Shown here: positions 56,109 to 64,000 of the stretch, piece after piece
How positions within the stretch are numbered: the stretch's first letter is position 1
Layout of the letters: each line of letters opens with the position of its first letter
From: Rhizophagus irregularis
Lineage: Eukaryota > Glomeromycota > Glomeromycetes > Glomerales > Glomeraceae
Reading direction: 5' to 3'
Assembly: GCF_026210795.1 (NCBI RefSeq)
Contig: NC_089439.1
Span: forward strand, 1,860,001 to 1,924,000
DNA length: 64,000 nt
Notes under the pieces: generated by a model
Databases searched by the model: none
The model's input: only the letters and a program-made list of their open reading frames with translations
Told to the model about the DNA's origin: nothing
Translations under genes and position numbers: made by a program

Positions 56109-56764
56109 ATTTTACAAATTGAATTTCCTTTTTTGCGGGCTATTTTTTTTCCTGCATTACGAGAAATTTACCTTAAAAAAAAATGGCTTTTTTTAAGATC
56201 TTCTTAAAAGTAGGCATGAAAATACTGGTTTTACAAGAATATATACAATATGCAGTAGGAAACATTTTTCAAATTGTAAGTTATTCAGACAGTTTTTGCG
56301 TAAAACACGAAAAATTACTTTTTTACTAAAAAGCAGATATATTTAATAAATAATGTGTTTATTCATAATAGCGATTGTAATTACAACTCCTTTTAAACTA
56401 TATTTGTTAGCTTTGTCATTATTTTGGTCTCTATTTATTACTAATTTTCCTTTTCTTCATTTTTTAGTTTTCTTTTTTAGATTTTGGATCTTTTCGGCTG
56501 AGGGAGACTTCGTATAATAACGAATTTTCTTATAACGAAGGTCAGATCGGTCCGGACACCAAATTCGTTATAACGCGAGCCATAACACAAATAATTTTTT
56601 TTTTTTAAAAAAAAAATATTGATGTAAAATATAATTTTAGGGGGGTGATTTAACCCAGGTTATTTAACCCAACAGGGGGCAAGTTAGCAAAACTTATATA
56701 TATATATATATTTTAATATAAAAATAATATTATTATACAAAAATTTATATTAGATACTATAAAG
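56109..56764. other. Intergenic
   Basis: 56490-56600 is a GC-richer stretch (cgaattttcttataacgaag ... caaattcgttataacgcgag) with inverted ttcgttataa motifs, probably a DNA-transposon remnant. The remainder is AT-rich; a short (ta)n run is at 56690-56710. Confidence 0.4.
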
Positions 56765-59431
56765 CTACACCTTATCTAATACGTATTTATCAATATAATC
56801 AATATCATTTCTAATATTGTAAAGTACATTGTTAAGCGATTCCCTATCCTCTTCGTCCATTCTATCCGAAAATCTTATATATGTATGAGGTTTATTTAAC
56901 AAAAATTCATCAATAATATCTCTAATCTCGCGAAACTTATCGTTAAGTAATTTCTTATTGTTTTCACTCATTTGATTTGAAAACCCTAATTCTTGTTTTT
57001 CTCTATATTCTTTAAATATTTTTAGAATTTTTCGTCCATTAAACAGGTGGCTATTAATTACATGTTTAATCCTATTAAATTCATTTACAATCAACTTCTT
57101 ATCATTATCGTTCATCTCAGTTGAAAAACTTGATGTTTCAACAGTTTCCTTATATTTATTGAATAATATTTCATCTTCTGGTATATCTAATAGGTGACGA
57201 AAAATCACGTGACTAATTTGGTGAAATACATCGTTAAGCAATTTCTTATCTACGTCCATATCTTCTGGCAAATTATTATTTTGAAGAGTATTACCTTCGT
57301 CTATATCCCTTATATCTATTGGAAAAACATTTTTTCGAAGAGAATTGTATGCATTGAATATTTTCTCAATATTTGGTTGGTTTAACAAATGATTGTCAAT
57401 CAACTCTCTAATTTTGCGAAATTCATCATTAAGCAATTTTTGATCATCATCACTTATTGTATTGTCTGAAAATTTTAATTCTCGTTCATATTTATATGCA
57501 GCAATTTTTTTCGGATCTTCTTTTTTTCCTAACGTGTATACATCAATAACATGTCTGATTTTGTCAATTTCATCGTTAAGCAATCTCTTATCTTCTTCAT
57601 TTATACTTGAAAATTCCAAGCGATTTCTATCGTTATCATATTTTTCAAACTCTTTCTTAATATTTTCTGCATCCAATATCCAGTGATTAAATAAGATATT
57701 AATCTTATTTCCAAGTCTATTTATAGACCATTTTTGATCTTTATTCATTTTGCTGTCCATATTACCTTGATATAACAGATGGTGATAAATTGCATGTCTA
57801 ATTTTTTCAAATTCATCTTCAAGCACTTTCTTATCTTTGCCTGAAAATTTTAATTCAGGTTCCGGATAAAATCTACTACGTTTAATGAAGGATAATGAAT
57901 TTTGTATGAAATTATGAAAAGTATGCGCAAAGCCTCGTGGTTTTAATCGGAAATCACCAAAAAAAAATATTAAAATAGCCGCCGTAGTTCCTAATGATTA
58001 TAAAAAGAAAATCATTAATAAAACTAATTTATGGAATTAAATTTATCAAGTTATTAAAATTAAATTACCGGATGCGCCCCCGGCTGCTGCAATCGCACTA
58101 AGAACAGTATTCGATCTATATAGGGTTTATAAATTAGAGGTTAATGTAATATACGTAATTATCATAACCGAGAATATTATTAACAGTTAATTTACCGTTC
58201 TTCGCTTGTCTGTTCTTGTGTAAAGCTTCCAGCAGCTACAGAAAAATAACCAGTTGTTCCTGCTGGTATAACATTCGAATTATTATTAAAAGGAAAATAG
58301 TTGTAAAAATTTTCTATTTTTGATGTCACGTGGTAATTGGGCTCAAACCCAAAAATAGCACGACTATCCCCCGGAAGAATAGATCTATAAGTACTCGTTT
58401 TAAACTTGACCTTGAAAATGCATAGCAAAAAAAATTAATAAATATGCATGAACTAAATAACTAAACTTGTGTGGGATATCTTACCACAGCAGCAAATCTT
58501 ATCATCCCGGCAATAAAGTTCAATTGAAGCTTCAACTCTGACAAAGTAGCCTTGTCCATTTGGCTAATAGCCTTGTTCGGATTTGTCACTGGATTAAAAT
58601 CTTTTTTTTTTAAAAAAAAAATAGATTGAATTAGCAAAAGATTAAATCAATATAATTTCCGAGCGAATATTACTTACCAGAAGACATTATTAGTATGGTA
58701 AGTGATGCTATGCCAATAGTACCTGCTTCCGCAATCGTCACATTATCATAGTAATAGAAGCCAATCTGGTCGTAACCAGCTATACCACTGTCTGGTTTAG
58801 TAAATTTAATGGTTTTGTTAACTTTGAAGGTGAGGCAATTTTTTCTAAAGACCCCATAATCGGTTACATTAGGAAGTATATAGTTGTTACAGCCATCAAT
58901 TTTTTCTGCAACGACATGATTTGCTTTAAGGTCACAGCGTAAAATTTTCAATTCTTTGGTTCCACATATTGCTATATCTATTATAAATAAAAGAGACATG
59001 TACTTAGCGAGTATATATGGAGGTCATAAATGATCGACAAGATTTTGGCCTAAAATAAGCAACTTTTCAGGGCCGGAATTATGATAATTCCGGCCAGTAT
59101 CAAAAAGAATAATAAAATTTAAAAAGGCAAGATTTTCATGAAAATTTTGGCTCTTTTTAAGCAAACTCAGATGTGACCTTTTTAGGTATTTTTCGGGGTC
59201 CTACTTAGCGTAACTGTTCAATAGTTTAATATTTTAATTTATTAAAAGTAAAATCTTACCAGGGATTTCTACTTCATTTAAGAAGATTTGGTCAATTTTT
59301 AAGTTTGGCTTATCATTTACGATGTTATATATTAAATAACATAAGTAGAGAAGATATGCGATAATAAGTAATAAGTATAAAAGGTAACGGAATAAATGAA
59401 GACAGGTTGACTCGCTTCTCATAATTCTCAT
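56765..59431 (-). CDS. Six-exon membrane protein with C-terminal helical repeats, 691 residues
   Basis: Exons 59260-59431, 58678-58977, 58485-58600, 58196-58410, 58069-58115 and 56765-57990 join with exact phase to 692 codons; all introns are GT-AG. Residues about 14-36 form a transmembrane or signal-anchor helix (LFRYLLYLLLIIAYLLYLCY). A Cys-containing domain follows (IAICGTKELKILRCDL, IDGCNNYILPNVTDYGVFRK). A second hydrophobic segment lies near 138-155 (AEAGTIGIASLTILIMS), and a third, Gly/Ala-rich, near 272-298. Residues about 318-691 hold seven or so ~55-residue repeats of the type KKLLNDEFRKIRHVID..LL followed by FS..M.E.D, predicted helical. No known domain is recognised. The likely arrangement is a membrane anchor with a helical-repeat scaffold on one side. 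Intron 1 (281 bases, others about 70-80) carries a MITE. Confidence 0.8.
59010..59202. mobile_element. 193-bp MITE inside intron 1 of the membrane-protein gene
   Basis: The duplication ACTTAGCG lies at 59002-59009 and 59203-59210. The right end is ...cggggtcct; the left end agtatatatgg appears to have lost about ten bases of the terminal repeat. The interior has cagggccggaattatgataa followed by ttccggcc, a palindrome shared with the element at 59897-60043. Removing it leaves an ordinary 80-base intron. Confidence 0.8.
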
Positions 59432-59896
59432 AATTAAATATAAGTTTAATAAACAATAAGAGTCTGATAATTTTTGAAAAGTCTTTTCAGGCTCTTTTTA
59501 TATTAATTGCGTAGTACTCTAGTACTCTATTTTTACAAGAAAAAGTGATTGTAATAATTAAATTACATCTCATTATAGATTTTTTTTTTAATATTACCAG
59601 TTACGTATATCAGCAGATTAAAATGATTGTAAATTTCCAATAACGAACAACGAATACATGCATCTAATAGTACCATAAAATTTTTTTCTGAGGTTAATTA
59701 ATTATTGTTCCCGGATCAGCAGCCATACAATTTTAATATGATGTTTATAGAATATAATACTAAAATAAAAACCTGTAATCAATAACAAAAAATTTTATTT
59801 TGGTCTTATGCTCGACAAGGTAGAACATTGCAGAAACTTAATTTCCTTAATATACAGTAACTTGTGTATTTACTATATTTTCATTATGCGGTTACT
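59432..59896. other. Intergenic, upstream of the membrane-protein gene
   Basis: AT-rich; tttttatattaa, about 60-70 bases upstream of the start codon on the minus strand, is a possible core promoter region. No gene was found. Confidence 0.4.
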
Positions 59897-60043
59897 AGGA
59901 CCCCGAGCTATACATATAAAGCCCAAAATCATGTAGATCGTTTCCATTTGTGGATAATTCCGACCAGCATTACATAGTTCCGGCCCTGAAGAAATGCGTA
60001 GATCTCATTGACCTATATATATATATATATAACTCGGGGTCCT
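59897..60043. mobile_element. 147-bp MITE with 8-bp target-site duplication
   Basis: The termini aggaccccgagctata and tataactcggggtcct are inverted repeats. CGGTTACT flanks at 59889-59896 and 60044-60051. The interior has ttccggccctgaag and aagcccaaaatcatg, shared with the intron element at 59010. No coding capacity. An 8-bp duplication suggests a hAT-type source, though the termini are not the classic ones. Confidence 0.88.
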
Positions 60044-60217
60044 CGGTTACTATTACACTATGTAGTTACTGTATGACTACGATGCAGTTACAATACAGTC
60101 ACTGCATATTAAGGAAAACAGATTTCTGTAATGAAAGTACGAATTCAAAATATTAACGTTAAACAAGGATACAATTTCGACCAATAAATTTGGGATGGCA
60201 TGTTATATAAACGGAAA

Positions 60218-60258
60218 TTGAAAACAACAAACAAACAAACAAACAAACAAACAAACAA
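60218..60258. repeat. (CAAA)n microsatellite
   Basis: About nine tandem caaa units. Confidence 0.85.
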
Positions 60259-60304
60259 TACAAACAATAAGAACACATTTTGTATTTTTGAATAAAATTT
60301 TGAA

Positions 60305-60790
60305 CCAAATGAATATCTAATCATTGTTTATTAATTAATGCGGGCGTTCTTGTGTATCAAATTCATTTGATTAATTTAATTTTATACAAAAAAAAAAAAA
60401 ATTGTAAATAGAAATCTAAATTGGAAACATTAATATCAAAAAAGATTTTAATTGCACAAAAAAAAAATTTCTTATTATCATTGTTGTTTTATTAATTAAT
60501 ACGGGGCGTTTTTGTGTATCAAAATTCATTTGATTGAGATCTCCTGTTGGAAAAGTGACGAGACTTTTACAGTATTTTAACGGGATGATTTTTTTTTTTT
60601 TTATGATTATCAAAATCTTTAAAAATAGGACCGTATTTAACTATAATTTTAATCTGTTTATTTGAACCTAATTTAATTTTAATAAAAGAAATTTTATAAA
60701 TAGAAATCTAAATTGAAATATTAATATCAAAAAAATTTTAATTGAATTCAATTTGAAAAGTAGCAAAAAAAAAAAAAATTCTAATTATCA
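60305..60790. repeat. ~165-bp degenerate tandem repeat
   Basis: ttgtttattaattaatgcgg/acgggcgtt, tcaaattcatttgatt, taaatagaaatctaaattg, aacattaatatcaaaaaa and gattttaattg recur in the same order at about 60320-60450, 60480-60540 and 60650-60750. Confidence 0.65.
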
Positions 60791-62368
60791 TTATTATTTA
60801 AGGAAAAATATTCTTAATATACTCTTTCCTATTTGATAATTTGTTGTACTCTTAAAATATTGTATTACAATTTTTTTATATTTTTTAAAATAAAGTGGCC
60901 CATAAATATGGCCCGCCGTACATAAACTCCTATGTAAACTACTCTTTTTGGTTGAGATCTACATGAAAACTTTGCCCGCGAATTTAAAGAGTATTACATC
61001 TCCTTATGAGTCGATGGATTATATATATTTTTTATTAATCATAAAAAAAAATAAAAAAAAAATTTTTAACGCAATAAATAAATCATGCTTCTAAAAAAAA
61101 ATTCCAAAATAGATTTTTTTCCTCATGTTAAATTTATTTTATTATCGAAATTATCAAAAAAAAAAAATTCGAAATAAAAAAAATTTAGATCTTTTTATTA
61201 AATATCAAATGAAAAAATTTTTTTTATTAAAAAATTATTTTTTTCTGGAATGCAAGAATGACTAATAAAAAAAATCCACTCTCGTCATATTCTTTTAGAA
61301 AACTTACTTAATAAAGAAACTTCTTACATTAATTAAAATATTTTCTCATATCGAATTTATGCACCTTGCATTTTTTTAATTAAACATGATTATCACTCAT
61401 AATAGCATAAAAACTTTGTATTTTTTTCCTATTTGTATTTCCTGCGCATTGTCCTACAATTCTTTTAATTTGAAGTACAAAGCATTTGGCGTTAATTGCA
61501 AAAATCTGTTGAATATTATAAACTACTCTTGAAAATTTCATCATTTTGTGGGATTCATTTTAGCATGAATGAATCCATTGTGATACCATAAATAAATAAA
61601 GCATTGGGGCTTTTCGATTAAAGATAGAATGATTATCATTAAGAGTTTTTTTGCCGTAAAAATTACTGTGCCGCGTTTTTTTAGCTTTATAGTATAATTA
61701 CAACAGTTTATTCAAAGCAAACGCGTTCTTAAAGGTTAAGTAAAGTTATTCTGCAGATATGAGACTATTTAAATATTAATTTTCATCAAGTTGGTTTGAA
61801 TATTCATAAAATTATACTCATTTCTTTATCATATTCTATGCAGACACTTAATTTTATTGTACGTGAGTTGTATAGAAACAACACTTTTTGTAATGAAATT
61901 TACCATGTACACATGAGTCCACTGAAATACAACATATCAAATGACAAATGTTAAAGAATTTTTCTTTCTTGTATGTAAGATTAAATATTTGTTGCTCTTT
62001 TTTTTTCACAAAACAAAATATTTTCTAAGACAAAGTTACATATTTAAGAAAAAGGTACATCATACACCCGGGATTGAAAGTTTGAATATCAATAGGAATG
62101 ACTTACCATCTAATGTTTTGGCCAGCGGTGTGTCGCAATATAAGTAGAGGCTGAGACTTGTGTTGAAATTTATATATAATGATTAATTCATCTGTCCGCA
62201 GTCCGCACGCGTGTAGATCTGATCAAATTGCTAGGATCTGTCACTGTACGCGTAATACTTAATACTTCTACAACACGTGTTAAATCTTTAATTAGTTTTA
62301 AACTAATTTCTATTAGTTTTAAAGTTTGAATTAGTTTAGAATTAATTTCCTGATACAAAAATATAAAA
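60791..62368. other. AT-rich intergenic region upstream of the CRN-protease gene
   Basis: No gene was found. 62200-62260 is a less AT-rich stretch (gtccgcacgcgtgtagatct, gtactcgcgtaatac-like), possibly part of the promoter of the downstream gene. 62290-62345 iterates attagtttaaa motifs. Confidence 0.4.
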
Positions 62369-62437
62369 ATGTCTGCTGTTGCTATTGAACTTTTTTCACT
62401 AATCTTTTTTCCTGATACTAATAAAAATGTCTGCTGA
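62369..62437 (+). promoter_or_regulatory. Upstream ORF overlapping the CRN-protease start codon
   Basis: ATG 62369 opens a 22-codon frame (MSAVAIELFSLIFFPDTNKN..) whose TGA at 62435-62437 overlaps the first codons of the main ORF (ATG 62427) in a different frame. It arose from a local duplication: aaaaatgtctgctg..gctat.gaactttt is present twice (62365-62390 and 62423-62452). Ribosomes using it would terminate just past the main start. Confidence 0.5.
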
Positions 62438-64000
62438 TACTATCGAACTTTTCTGCCTGGTTCAAGGAAATACAGTTGCTCAAGCCTTTACATTGAAAAT
62501 CGACCAAAATAAAAGTATTGGTCAACTTAAGGAAGTTATTAAGATGAAAAAAACTCCCGAGTTTAATTTCTTTGCTGTAGATCAGGTTTCGTTATGGAAG
62601 GTTCAAATTCAAGGTGATAGTGACGAGAAACTAAATAAACTTAAACTTCGTAAAGAGGATCAACTTCTTTCAATGAGGAAAATTAGTAGCTACTTCACTG
62701 AAAAACCGCTTGAAGGGTATATTCACATCATTATCGAACCACCCGAACTTCCAATGGTTCCTTGGAGTGATAGTCTCGAGAGTCGCCTCTGCCAGTTGTA
62801 TGCAAGTGACAACATTGTGGACATATTCTGGGGTCAAAACCTTAAAGAAGACGATGCAACTTGGCGTATTTACGTTGTTACTCGCAATCTCCTTCGTCAA
62901 AGTGAAAAGACAGAGAAGATCGGAGATCAAGTAATTAATTTCATAGCAGTAGAAGAAGGGTTTGTCAGTGCCGAAATTCCACCACAAAACCCCCATGATC
63001 CGCTGCCAACCTGGAAGAAGACCCCAAAAAAATTACAAAAGGCTTTTGATGAAGCATTAGACAATGAACTGGGCCTATCGTTCCGTAAAATGCATTATAA
63101 TTTGGTCGGCATGAGTACTGGCTATAAGCGAATTCAAGGCAAGTTTACTGAAGTCCCCGCTATCATACTATACGTTCGCCAGAAGGGAATTCTGCGTCGT
63201 GGATGTGTCAAATTCCCAGATGAGATTCGTGGATATCCAACAGATATTATTGAGGCTTGCGTTGCAACTCCCTATGGCTTTGGTGCAAGTGCTTGCCAAT
63301 CTTATCAGGAGAATATTATGTTAGGGTCGAGTATAGGAATAATTGAATCTCAGGGGACGTCTGGAACTCTCAGTGCTGTCGTATATGATAAAGACTCAAG
63401 ACAAATTGGTATCCTCTCATGTGAGCATATATGTAGGCTTAGTGATTCTAGCACTGGAAAGGATGTTATAATTTATCAGCCCTCACATAAAGATCTAGAT
63501 AATTTGAAGGAGTCATTTGTTGAAATGGCAAGAGTAAATAAAACGTACATAAAAATTTCAGAAGAAATGTGTAATAAAATCGAAGAGGATAAAAAGAAAT
63601 CAGCTCTAGCGTATTATAAGCGTGGTATCCAAGGCAACTTTTTCTCTAAAATACATGAAAAGTACTTTGGCATCGATGCTGCATTTTGTATTTTCAGTAA
63701 CATCAATCGTACATTATGCCCAAACAAATTTTCAATTTCCCCAGAGGACTTAAAAAAAGAAAAACTTTCTGAAGACATCTATCTAAATGACTTTTACGAA
63801 TTTAAAGAATTTGATGACATTGTTGATATTGATGTCTTTAAAGTAGGAAAGGCTACAGGTCTTACTTTTGGAAAATTGGTCCCTATTTATTCTGCTGTTT
63901 CCATTGATCTAAGAAACAAAAACATTGAATACGCAAAAAAACAAGGAATAATCCCCCCTTATAATGATGATGACGTAGACAAAAGAATATTCATTGGTTA
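62427..64000 (+). CDS. CRN-header protein fused to a trypsin-like (Nal1/PA-clan-like) protease domain, 3' end off window
   Basis: ATG 62427 opens an uninterrupted frame of 524 codons to the window edge. Residues 1-106 are a CRN ubiquitin-like header (IELFCLVQGNTVAQAFTLKI, IGQLKEVI, VSLWKVQI, then KISSYF and GYIHIIIEPP). Residues about 200-330 read AFDEALDNELGLSFRKMHYN, then AIILYVRQKGILRRG and IEACVATPYGFG. A trypsin-like core follows: GTSGTLSAVVYD, then GILSCEHICRL with candidate His334, GIDAAFCIF with candidate Asp417, and VGKATGLTFGKLVPI. This order resembles plant NAL1-like and other trypsin-like proteins; the nucleophile would lie beyond 64000. No signal peptide and no introns are seen so far. 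The header suggests delivery or regulation, and the domain suggests proteolysis or a protease-like scaffold. Confidence 0.75.
   Translation, partial: MSADTIELFCLVQGNTVAQAFTLKIDQNKSIGQLKEVIKMKKTPEFNFFAVDQVSLWKVQIQGDSDEKLNKLKLRKEDQLLSMRKISSYFTEKPLEGYIHIIIEPPELPMVPWSDSLESRLCQLYASDNIVDIFWGQNLKEDDATWRIYVVTRNLLRQSEKTEKIGDQVINFIAVEEGFVSAEIPPQNPHDPLPTWKKTPKKLQKAFDEALDNELGLSFRKMHYNLVGMSTGYKRIQGKFTEVPAIILYVRQKGILRRGCVKFPDEIRGYPTDIIEACVATPYGFGASACQSYQENIMLGSSIGIIESQGTSGTLSAVVYDKDSRQIGILSCEHICRLSDSSTGKDVIIYQPSHKDLDNLKESFVEMARVNKTYIKISEEMCNKIEEDKKKSALAYYKRGIQGNFFSKIHEKYFGIDAAFCIFSNINRTLCPNKFSISPEDLKKEKLSEDIYLNDFYEFKEFDDIVDIDVFKVGKATGLTFGKLVPIYSAVSIDLRNKNIEYAKKQGIIPPYNDDDVDKRIFIG

Noticed and set aside
62670-62996. 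108-codon ORF opposite the CRN-protease gene
   Set aside because: The plus strand is an uninterrupted 524-codon frame with recognisable domains; this is its shadow.

Overview
The window looks like nuclear DNA of an arbuscular mycorrhizal fungus (Glomeromycotina, most like Rhizophagus). This is inferred from very high AT content with long A/T runs, genes split by many short GT-AG introns of about 60-90 bases, Crinkler-type (CRN) ubiquitin-like header proteins, a kinase N-lobe of the type amplified in Rhizophagus, RNase H relics of LINE elements, and a dense load of mobile elements and tandem repeats. No rRNA, tRNA or CRISPR was recognised.

Layout. 1-2.6 kb: intergenic repeats and hairpins. 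2.59-9.70 kb: a 5'-truncated, decayed LINE on the minus strand, bounded by a perfect 15-bp target-site duplication. 10.2-10.7 kb: 3' exon of a DUF3990-like gene. 12.5-13.4 kb: a five-exon gene of unknown function. 13.6-17.1 kb: a ten-exon Tnp2/CACTA-type transposase gene with a single nonsense codon. 17.3-19.1 kb: a divergent gene with an Hsp20-like domain, whose first intron is filled by a minisatellite. 19.3-19.5 kb: a truncated copy of the transposase first exon. 20.1-22.3 kb: a gene of unknown function containing a tandemly duplicated exon-intron unit. 23.4-24.7 kb: a three-exon CRN-header gene with a minisatellite at its 5' side.

25-34 kb is mostly intergenic, with small TIR elements, a possible mini-Helitron, a Q/Y/P-rich protein (30.6 kb) and copy 1 of a roughly 1.5-kb TIR element. 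34.9-35.9 kb encodes a secreted trypsin/V8-like serine protease. 37-41 kb is a degenerate tandem array. 41.3-42.8 kb is inverted copy 2 of the TIR element, nested in a tandem array. 43.5-44.5 kb encodes a secreted alpha/beta hydrolase. 45.6-45.8 kb is a truncated kinase. 47.9-48.3 kb is a header-only CRN gene. 49.5-50.8 kb is truncated copy 3 of the TIR element abutting an RNase H fragment. 53.1-53.5 kb encodes a small secreted cysteine protein. 55.3-56.1 kb is a duplicate of the protease 5' region carrying a hAT-like MITE. 56.8-59.4 kb is a six-exon gene for a 691-residue membrane protein with helical repeats; its first intron contains another MITE, a relative of which lies at 59.9 kb. 62.4 kb to the right edge is an open CRN-header gene fused to a trypsin-like protease domain.

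There is no operon logic. The common themes are proteins likely to be secreted or delivered (two proteases, a hydrolase, a small secreted protein, three CRN genes) set among repeats, and insertions whose target-site duplications can be read directly. All splice models were built by eye from GT-AG signals and reading phase and need RNA support.
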